DNA of 64,000 nucleotides from SSF26 sp037443945 (lineage in GTDB: Bacteria > Chloroflexota > Anaerolineae > J102): contig JBBINH010000015.1 of NCBI GenBank assembly GCA_037443945.1, positions 4,475 through 68,474 of the forward strand, given 5' to 3'. This document shows positions 53,206 through 60,190 of the stretch, piece by piece. Position numbers and translations under genes: made by a program. Within the stretch, counting starts at the first letter, position 1. Each line of letters begins with the position of its first letter. Under the pieces are notes generated by a model, which was not told where the DNA came from, searched no databases, and was given only the letters and a program-made list of their open reading frames with translations.

Positions 53206-54203
53206 GGTGTGGGCGTAGGAGTGGGCAAACGGCGACCCCAGGCCTTCACCCGAACCTGGGTTACGGGGCCGCCCAGAGGAATCGCGACAACCTGAAAGGG
53301 TGTTTCGCCACCGGGGGCAATGCGATTGTGTTCGGGTTCGGCTACCACAAAGCCGATAACCTGTCCCAAAGCATCGTAGAGAGTGACCACCAGGCGCACT
53401 TCGACGGCGGTTTCCGGACCCGTATTGCGAATGCGTCCTTCCACCCGGTAGAGCGCATAGCGTTCGCCCTCCCAGGTCACGTCGGTGGCCAGCAGATCGA
53501 GGTAATAACGGCCGAGATGGGCCGGAAACGCGCTTTGCGTTTCCATCATATAACCGCTAAACCGCTGCGGTGGTCGGGCGAAGTAGACCCCGAAAGGACT
53601 CGTTTCACCCGGCAAAATGACATCGCCGACGGCCATGGTCTCGTCCTCGGCCAACACCTGACCATCCTCCCCTCGCAGCCGTGTGCGCAGGCGCACCCCT
53701 TCCAACGGCTGTGCTCCGGGATTGCTCACCTCACCCAGGAGCCAGAGGCCGCCGTTGGGGCTATAACCGAAATAGACAGGACCGATATCCACCGGCAAGG
53801 GCGTGGACACAGGTGTAGGCAAGCTTTCGCCACTCGCAGCCGGCACAGGCGGCGGAGGGATAAAAATCTGCTGGCCCACCTGCAACCGCCGCGGGTCGGT
53901 GATGCCGTTCAGCTCCTGAATGGCCGCTGCACTGACACCGTAACGGGCGGCAATGGCGATGAGGGTCTCGCCACGGGCAATGGTGTGGATAATCGGGGTG
54001 GGTGTCGGGGTGGGTGTCGCCGTCGGTGCGGGCGTATAAGGAACCGGTGTTGCGGTCGGCGGCAGGGTTGGCATGGGCGAGGGGGTAGGGGTCATTGTAG
54101 GTGGTATCGGGGTGGGCGTAGGTCGGGTGATCAGTTGCCCACAGGCCGTGAGAAAAAACGCCGCCAGCAGGGCCATCGATCGGCACAGGAGATCATGCTG
54201 CAT
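53202..54203 (-). CDS. LysM lipoprotein with Pro/Thr linker and FxLYD-like domain
   Basis: 333 aa. Lipobox FLTAC, lipidated C21; a long Thr/Pro linker (about 28-70); a LysM domain at about 72-115 (HTIARGETLIAIAARYGVS... LQVGQQIFIPPP); a further linker and a C-terminal beta domain of about 190 residues resembling FxLYD or DUF3426-like secreted domains. It should bind peptidoglycan on the outer side of the membrane. ATG 54203 lies seven bases after a TATAAT, so the message is probably leaderless. Confidence 0.86.
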   Translation of the reverse strand: MQHDLLCRSMALLAAFFLTACGQLITRPTPTPIPPTMTPTPSPMPTLPPTATPVPYTPAPTATPTPTPTPIIHTIARGETLIAIAARYGVSAAAIQELNGITDPRRLQVGQQIFIPPPPVPAASGESLPTPVSTPLPVDIGPVYFGYSPNGGLWLLGEVSNPGAQPLEGVRLRTRLRGEDGQVLAEDETMAVGDVILPGETSPFGVYFARPPQRFSGYMMETQSAFPAHLGRYYLDLLATDVTWEGERYALYRVEGRIRNTGPETAVEVRLVVTLYDALGQVIGFVVAEPEHNRIAPGGETPFQVVAIPLGGPVTQVRVKAWGRRLPTPTPTP

Positions 54204-54210
54204 GGTTGCG

Positions 54211-54216
54211 ATTATA
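54211..54216 (-). promoter_or_regulatory. Leaderless promoter -10 box for the LysM lipoprotein operon
   Basis: Consensus TATAAT on the minus strand, seven bases before ATG 54203. A -35 match is poor (TTACCC at 19 bases). Confidence 0.6.
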
Positions 54217-54276
54217 AAAGCTCGGCATGCGCAATGGGTAATCGGCCCGTGATGGCAGCAAAACAACAGGCTGTGC

Positions 54277-54282
54277 TAAAAT
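54277..54282 (+). promoter_or_regulatory. Near-leaderless promoter -10 box for manA
   Basis: TAAAAT, nine bases before ATG 54292. It forms a divergent pair with the TATAAT at 54211-54216; the whole intergenic region is 88 bases. Confidence 0.5.
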
Positions 54283-54291
54283 CAAAGGCTG

Positions 54292-55350
54292 ATGAGAGCG
54301 CTCCCTGCCCTTTATCCTCTGCGTTTGGAACGTCGGCTTGACCATCGCTTGTGGGGTGGCTCGCGGCTGGCCGCCTGGTTGCATCTGCCCCCGCCGTGGC
54401 CGAACGATCTGGCCGAGTCCTGGCAGGTGTATGCCGAGAATCGGGTTCTGAACGGGCCTCTGGCCGGTCACACGCTGGCCGAGCTCTGCCACGAGTATGG
54501 CCCTGCCCTGCTCGGCACCCTCAGCGTGCAACGCTACGGCGACGATTTTCCTCTCCTGGCCAAATTCATCGATGCCAACGACCGGCTTTCCATCCAGGTC
54601 CATCCCGACGACGAGTACGCGCATACGATGGAAGCGCATACCGGCTTTCACGGCAAGACCGAGGCCTGGTACATTATCGCCGCCGAGCCGGGGGCCAGTG
54701 TGGTGTATGGCCTGCGTCGGGCTACCGACCCGACTGTGTTCCGTGAAGCGGTTGCGAAGGAGCGTCTGGAGGAGCTGCTCAACATCGTGCCCGTCCGGGC
54801 CGGCGATGTCATTTTCGTCCCGGCCGGTACTCTCCACGCCATCAACGCCGGCATCCTCCTCTTCGAGATCCAGCAGAAATCGGATCTCACCTATCGCGTT
54901 TACGACTACGGTCGTCGGGATGGGCAGGGTCGTCTCCGCGAACTTCACCTCGATAAAGCCATGGCCGTCCTCGATTTCGAAGCGGCCGGTCCGGCCCATG
55001 TGTCGCCGCTGCCGCTGGCGCCGGGGCATGAATTGCTGGTGGCCTGTCCTTATTTTGCCCTGGAGCGCCTACGTGGAGGGAACCATCAACTGGAGGTAGG
55101 GCCGACCAGTTTTGAGATCCATACCCTCATTGCCGGACAGGCCATCGTCGCCGGCGAAGTCCTAACGCCGGGCGAGTCCTTGCTTCTTCCGGCGCAATGG
55201 GGAACGTATTCCCTCGACCTTTCCGCCGATGCCGTTTTGCTACGCGTTTACGTGCCCGATCTAAGCGGTCGGGTATGGCAACATCTACAAGCCCTTGGCT
55301 ATCCTGAGTCCCGTTTGATGGCTACAGTGCGCTTCCATCCCAGAAATTGA
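54292..55350 (+). CDS. manA: Mannose-6-phosphate isomerase, class I
   Basis: 352-aa zinc enzyme interconverting fructose-6-P and mannose-6-P, supplying GDP-mannose for glycans. Zinc ligands and fold motifs: SIQVHPDDEYA, GKTEAWYI, and PAGTLHAI near 180. RVYDYGRRDGQGRLRELH is the class I arginine segment. ATG 54292 sits just after the TAAAAT box. Its TGA overlaps the next gene's ATG by one base. Confidence 0.93.
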   Translation: MRALPALYPLRLERRLDHRLWGGSRLAAWLHLPPPWPNDLAESWQVYAENRVLNGPLAGHTLAELCHEYGPALLGTLSVQRYGDDFPLLAKFIDANDRLSIQVHPDDEYAHTMEAHTGFHGKTEAWYIIAAEPGASVVYGLRRATDPTVFREAVAKERLEELLNIVPVRAGDVIFVPAGTLHAINAGILLFEIQQKSDLTYRVYDYGRRDGQGRLRELHLDKAMAVLDFEAAGPAHVSPLPLAPGHELLVACPYFALERLRGGNHQLEVGPTSFEIHTLIAGQAIVAGEVLTPGESLLLPAQWGTYSLDLSADAVLLRVYVPDLSGRVWQHLQALGYPESRLMATVRFHPRN

Positions 55351-55970
55351 TGTTTGCTCCTTTACCCCCTGGTATGGAGGAGCTCGCATCCCCTATGGCC
55401 GAGAAGCTACGCATTTTCGTCAGCGCTACTGCCGATCTGGAGGCCGAACGCGGGATCATTGCCCGCACGCTGGCCGACCTGCCCCTGCGGGTAGGGGCGG
55501 AGATCCGTCGCTGCCCGCCGGAGGGGGTCTCTTACGAAACGCTTTTCGAGCTGATCAGCAATGTGGACCGGGTCTACTTTCTGCTGGGGCAGGACATTAC
55601 GGCCCCGGCCGGAGCCGAATGGGACCTGGCCATTGAACTGGAACGGCCCATTCTGGCCTTACGGGCGGCCCGACGCCTGACCCCCGCCGCCCAGCAGTTC
55701 CTACGCCTGGCCTTTCATCAGGTGACCCCGACCGCATGGAAAATCTTCCACTCCGATGCGGAACTGGCCCGCTTCGTCACCCTCGATCTGATCGATATCT
55801 TCCTCCATCCCGCCAATCGCTACGGTCTCTCGGTCGAAGAAGTCGTCGAGCTTGAACAATACCGCCGCCGCCTGTTGACACCGACGACCGTAACAACCGC
55901 CGCAGGCGGGCCGACCGACGCGGCCATCATCCTGGAACAACGCCCTCCCTCAGAGGACGGCCAGGAGTGA
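55350..55970 (+). CDS. DUF4062-like protein
   Basis: About 206 aa. The core FVSATADLEAERGIIARTL, with conserved Asp/Glu/Arg after a beta strand (FVSS-like), matches the start of DUF4062, a domain found at the N terminus of signalling or conflict NTPases; here it stands alone with a helical tail and no NTPase. GAEWDLAIELERPILAL is a second family-like strand-helix. ATG 55350 overlaps manA's stop (TGATG). ATG 55395 is an alternative start with GGAGG 14 bases upstream. No catalytic residues can be assigned. The ClpC-like ATPase starts 24 bases downstream. Confidence 0.6.
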   Translation: MFAPLPPGMEELASPMAEKLRIFVSATADLEAERGIIARTLADLPLRVGAEIRRCPPEGVSYETLFELISNVDRVYFLLGQDITAPAGAEWDLAIELERPILALRAARRLTPAAQQFLRLAFHQVTPTAWKIFHSDAELARFVTLDLIDIFLHPANRYGLSVEEVVELEQYRRRLLTPTTVTTAAGGPTDAAIILEQRPPSEDGQE

Positions 55971-55994
55971 GCCCGAAGGCGACATGGTCGATTC

Positions 55995-58199
55995 ATGACC
56001 CGTCTCAACCCCGACATCCCCAATCCCGAACTCACTCAGGCCCTCGATCAGGCGGCCGACGCCATGCGGGACGCCGGCCACAGCGTGCTCACGCCCGAAT
56101 GGCTTCTGCTTATCCTGGCCCGTAGCGAGAGCACGGATGCCGGCCGTTTGCTGCGCCATCTGGCCCAGGAACGCGGCTTTTCCCTGACCGCCTTTGTCGA
56201 GACGGCCGCGCAGATGGCCCGTCTGCGCCAAGGCCGCGATGGCAAGCTCCGTTTCCTCACGGCCGGCGGTGTCGAGATCGCCCTTTCCGATGAGCTGATC
56301 ATCGTCCTCGACGAAGGCCGCGGCATCGCCCGCGCCCTGGATGAAGTTCAGGTCGGCACGCATCATGTCCTGGCGGCCATGGCGGAGCGAGGCGTGAGCA
56401 CCAGCGCCTTCTTGCAGAGTCACGGCATCACTCCAGAAGTCATGACCGACCGCCTTATGGCGGCGGCGGCAGTCCGCAAGCAAACGACCGGTGACCTGGT
56501 GGGGCAGGCCCAGGCCGGCGAGCTGCGGCCGGTGTATTATCGGCAGACCCTGCTGCGCGATCTGAGCACCCTGCTGGCCCTGGTCGGCCCGCGGCATGTG
56601 CTTCTGGTCGGTCCGCCGGGGGTGGGCAAGCGTGCGCTGGTGCAGGCGCTGGCCTTGCTCATGGCCGAGGGTAAAGGCCCCACCGGCCTGAAAGCCCTCA
56701 TCACCGTCAGTGAGTCGGCCCTGCTGACCGATGCGGCCCAGGCCCTGGAGGCCGCCTTGCGCCAGGCCCGTGGGGGCATTCTGTTCCTGCCGAACATCCA
56801 ACGCTTTTGCGGAGGGCCGCTCGATGCCGTGTTTCCCAAGGCCGAGCGCGCCCTGCAAAAAGCCTTTCTGGCCCGCGACCCGGTCCTCATCGGCAGTCTC
56901 AGCCCTCAGGACTATGAGCACTTCATCGCCAAAACGCCGGCCATCCGCGAAAACAGCCATCGCCTGGATGTGCCCGAACCGACCCCGGAGGAGACGGCGG
57001 CCATCCTCGCCGTCCATCGGCCCCATCTCGAAGCCGAATACGGGCTGAGCATTGACCCTGACGCCATGCCCACGGTAGCCCGGCTGGCCCGTCGCTATCT
57101 CACGGCCACGCCCCTACCGGCGTCGGCTTTGCAATTGCTCCATCGCGCCTGCGCGCTGGTCGTGGCCAGTCAGCAAGCGCAAAATCCGTTCCGACCGCCC
57201 CAGGCCGGTGACGGTCAGCGGGTCGACGGCGAGGACGTGGCTCTGGCCCTCAGCCTGATGACCGGTATCCCCGTGACGCGACTGGGCGTGGATGAACGTG
57301 CCCGCTATGCCACCATGGTCGCAGCCATCCGTCGGCGCATTGTCGGTCAGGACGAGGCCGTGCTGGCCGTGACACGGGCCATCAAGACGGCACGGGTGGG
57401 CTTGAAGGACCCGAAACGGCCGATCGGCTCCTTCCTTTTCCTGGGGCCTACCGGGGTCGGGAAGACCGAGCTGGCGAAGGCGCTGGCCGAGTTCATGTTC
57501 GGTGACGAGTCGGCGCTGTTTGCCCTCGACATGAGCGAGTATCAGCAGGAGCACAGCGTGGCCCGCTTGATCGGCGCGCCGCCGGGCTATGTGGGCTACG
57601 AGAGCGGCGGGCAACTCACGGACCATGTGCGACGACAGCCCTATACCGTTATCCTGTTCGACGAGGTGGAGAAAGCCCATCCGCGCGTGCTCGATGTCCT
57701 CCTCCAGGTCATGGAGGAAGGCCGGCTGACCGACGGCCGGGGACGCACCGCTTTCTTCCACGAAGCCGTCCTGATCCTGACCAGCAATCTCGGGTCGGAG
57801 TATCTGACCGAACCCGTCGTTGGCGAACGGCAACGGGAATTGGTGATGGCGGCCGTGCGGAGCTTCTTTCGGCCTGAATTCCTCAACCGCCTGGATGAAA
57901 TCGTCCTTTTCCGTGCGCTTTCCCCCGACGAATTGGCCCGCATCCTCGATTTGCTCCTGGAGAAGGAAGCCCAGCTGTTGGCCCTCCGCCAACTCCGCCT
58001 GGAAGTGGACCAAGCGGCTCGGACCTGGCTGCTGGCGCAGAATACGCAGCCCGAATGGGGTGCACGGCCTCTGCGCCGCATCCTGCAGAAGCACCTGCGC
58101 GAACCCCTGGCCGATTACCTGCTGGCCCACGATCCGGCGCCGGGCACCGTGGTGCGGATGCATCTGCAGAACGGGCATCCGGTCTTCGACATGGCCTGA
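55995..58199 (+). CDS. ClpA/ClpC-like AAA+ ATPase with a degenerate first AAA domain
   Basis: 734 aa. N-terminal Clp_N-type repeats (about 1-150), then D1 (about 165-400): Walker A is GPPGVGKR, with the final Thr replaced by Arg, and the Walker B equivalent reads ILFLPNIQ instead of ILFIDEIH, so D1 probably cannot hydrolyse ATP. D2 (about 430-700) is intact: GPTGVGKT near 484-491, GYVGYESGG pore loop, VILFDEVEKAH, sensor ILTSNLGS, and the C-terminal domain. No adjacent protease gene was found and no clear ClpP-binding loop identified, so it may be a disaggregase or remodeler. Convergent with the SPFH gene (4-base gap). Confidence 0.85.
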   Translation: MTRLNPDIPNPELTQALDQAADAMRDAGHSVLTPEWLLLILARSESTDAGRLLRHLAQERGFSLTAFVETAAQMARLRQGRDGKLRFLTAGGVEIALSDELIIVLDEGRGIARALDEVQVGTHHVLAAMAERGVSTSAFLQSHGITPEVMTDRLMAAAAVRKQTTGDLVGQAQAGELRPVYYRQTLLRDLSTLLALVGPRHVLLVGPPGVGKRALVQALALLMAEGKGPTGLKALITVSESALLTDAAQALEAALRQARGGILFLPNIQRFCGGPLDAVFPKAERALQKAFLARDPVLIGSLSPQDYEHFIAKTPAIRENSHRLDVPEPTPEETAAILAVHRPHLEAEYGLSIDPDAMPTVARLARRYLTATPLPASALQLLHRACALVVASQQAQNPFRPPQAGDGQRVDGEDVALALSLMTGIPVTRLGVDERARYATMVAAIRRRIVGQDEAVLAVTRAIKTARVGLKDPKRPIGSFLFLGPTGVGKTELAKALAEFMFGDESALFALDMSEYQQEHSVARLIGAPPGYVGYESGGQLTDHVRRQPYTVILFDEVEKAHPRVLDVLLQVMEEGRLTDGRGRTAFFHEAVLILTSNLGSEYLTEPVVGERQRELVMAAVRSFFRPEFLNRLDEIVLFRALSPDELARILDLLLEKEAQLLALRQLRLEVDQAARTWLLAQNTQPEWGARPLRRILQKHLREPLADYLLAHDPAPGTVVRMHLQNGHPVFDMA

Positions 58200-58202
58200 G
58201 GC

Positions 58203-59120
58203 TCAGGCTGCCCGCCGCCGTGAAGGAACCTCTTTCACCAAGGCCACCTCATCCATCGTCAGCGGTGGGTCGAGCTCCTCCTCGGCATTCGTATCGGCAT
58301 TGTCGGCACGTTTAGGGACCTTTGGCGACCTGTTGACATCCGAGTTCAAGCCAAGCTCGATCTCGGATTGGCCGTTGGGCGTGAGGCGGGTATTGATCTC
58401 CAAAGCGCCTGAGGGGGTGGGAATTTGCAGGGGCGGTGGCTGCAGACCTTCGACGACGGCCATCAGGTGGGTCTGCAGATGGGGCGGGTAATCGCGGATA
58501 AGCCGCAGGATTTGCTCCCATTTGCCGGTCAGACGCTGTATATGCACCCGGTCGGCGCGGGCGCGGTCAAACGCTTCGATCAGGGTCGGCGGTAGCGAAT
58601 CGAGGACCATCCAGCAGGGTTCCGCTTCATTGAGCACATAACCGAAGCGGGCCAGAACCCTCCCCAGATGACGGCGGATGTTGAGCATGAGGGCCTCGTT
58701 CTGCCGGGTCATCGTGAGGATATGGGACAACTGGGTGTAGAAATCGGCATCGGCGGGCACCGGATGGCGTCGCTCGTATTCCCTGACCATCTGGATGACC
58801 AGATGCTGAACGGCATCGTCCAGTTTGTCCTTCCGATCCTGCTCATTCCAGGAGGCCAGCTCGGCCAGACGGGCGAAATCCTGCCCTGCTGTGCGACGCA
58901 GGTCAAGGCTGGCATGAAAAGACAACCGCAGGGTGACAGGCACCCCACTTCCGGCAAAGGTTCGGATCAACACAATGAGCCTTGTCTGCCGCACATCGAG
59001 GATGGCGTGACATTCGTCCACGTGCGGCCATAGCCAGATCAGTCCCGGACCGGCGATGCGATGGAAGCGGCCCAGACGATAGATAACCGCTTCGTATCCT
59101 TCTTCCACTTTCAAGAACAT
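58203..59120 (-). CDS. Soluble SPFH/band-7-like protein
   Basis: 305 aa. The N terminus FLKVEEGYEAVIYRLGRFHRIAGPGLIWLWP matches the SPFH (prohibitin/stomatin) opening beta strands, and PVTLRLSFHASLDL with later helical segments fits the domain, but no membrane helix precedes it, unlike most SPFH proteins. The central part (about 85-225) is helical and Arg/Asp-rich; the tail (about 225-305) is acidic and Pro-rich. ATG 59120, four bases after the AAA gene stop with no clear SD. It could build a ring scaffold for the AAA ATPase and kinase of the same operon. Confidence 0.68.
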   Translation of the reverse strand: MFLKVEEGYEAVIYRLGRFHRIAGPGLIWLWPHVDECHAILDVRQTRLIVLIRTFAGSGVPVTLRLSFHASLDLRRTAGQDFARLAELASWNEQDRKDKLDDAVQHLVIQMVREYERRHPVPADADFYTQLSHILTMTRQNEALMLNIRRHLGRVLARFGYVLNEAEPCWMVLDSLPPTLIEAFDRARADRVHIQRLTGKWEQILRLIRDYPPHLQTHLMAVVEGLQPPPLQIPTPSGALEINTRLTPNGQSEIELGLNSDVNRSPKVPKRADNADTNAEEELDPPLTMDEVALVKEVPSRRRAA

Positions 59121-59124
59121 AGTG

Positions 59125-60120
59125 CTACAAATCCGAAAATTTTAGATAGTTTTCGAACAAAAGACTAAAAATCCGATCATTAGGCTCGAGTAAAAGACCG
59201 CGTCGACGTAGCAGAAAGAGCGCGGGGGCATCGCCGGTGCCGGGCGTTTGGCCGTGGGTCAACATCCAGAGTACCTGTTGTTCATGCCGATGGAGGGAGC
59301 GGAAGATGCGCTCACAGGCTTCGCGAATGGCCGGCTGAGCCAGGAGATCGCCGGTGGGGTTCCGAGAGGAAGGGGGATCGATCAGGTATTGCTCATGGAC
59401 CAACCTGAGCAACCTGGCATGCCCGCCGGCCAATTGGTAGATGAAACGCAGCGTGGAATTCGCCAGTGGCTGCGCCGCCTGAGCGTTGAGAAATTGCAAC
59501 ATGTGCCAGGCATCGGCCCGGTTATAAAGGCGCAGAACGAAGATGTGGGAGACAAACAACCGGTAAAATTTGCTCTCCTCGGTGAGCCGAATCGTGCGGC
59601 CCAGGCGATGGGGCAACCGATTGACAAACAGCATAAAAGCAAGGGCATCACGGTTTTCGTCCCGCAGGGTGCGGAGCTGCTCCAACAAGGCCAGCGGACC
59701 GCGGCGCAGGAGTTTATCGGCATCGTCGAAAACGAGAAGAAGCCGTTGATCGGGTTGGTGGCAAAAGGCGTTGGCCAGTTGACGGGTGATGAGATTATCG
59801 CGCGCGACCGGATCGCTGCTCAGGGGAATCACGTTACTCGGCGATAAGACCTTCTCCGTCTCACGACGCAGCAGGTGCCAAAAGTCCACCTGACCTCCGT
59901 TCCAATCATTGCAATCCACAAGCACCGTTTTCAGGACGATGGCCGTGCCATCGGGCGCAGACACACGACCATAATGTCGCATCAGACAATTGACCAGATT
60001 CGATTTACCGCTACCGGGAATACCGATAAAAACACAGGAAAGACCCCGCCGCGCATAATCGGTGATCAAGGCCAATTCATCCCGGCGATAATGGGGGGAA
60101 AAACGGGGAAAGGAGGACAT
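59125..60120 (-). CDS. P-loop AAA ATPase (ORC/STAND-like)
   Basis: 331 aa. Walker A GIPGSGKS at 33-40, Walker B RLLLVFDDADKLL at about 125-137, a sensor-like segment around FMLFVNRLPH, arginine-rich helical lid and a C-terminal winged-helix-like part (about 260-331). Such single-AAA proteins act as regulators or loaders. ATG 60120 has AGGA upstream; a 70-base gap separates it from the kinase gene. The last 50 bases are AT-rich. Co-transcribed with the SPFH gene. Confidence 0.75.
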   Translation of the reverse strand: MSSFPRFSPHYRRDELALITDYARRGLSCVFIGIPGSGKSNLVNCLMRHYGRVSAPDGTAIVLKTVLVDCNDWNGGQVDFWHLLRRETEKVLSPSNVIPLSSDPVARDNLITRQLANAFCHQPDQRLLLVFDDADKLLRRGPLALLEQLRTLRDENRDALAFMLFVNRLPHRLGRTIRLTEESKFYRLFVSHIFVLRLYNRADAWHMLQFLNAQAAQPLANSTLRFIYQLAGGHARLLRLVHEQYLIDPPSSRNPTGDLLAQPAIREACERIFRSLHRHEQQVLWMLTHGQTPGTGDAPALFLLRRRGLLLEPNDRIFSLLFENYLKFSDL

Positions 60121-60190
60121 AGGAAGTCCTCATCGTATCCGAGGGCTAAAAAACCGGCGTCAAAAAGTATAGACCGACTTTTTTCTGCCA

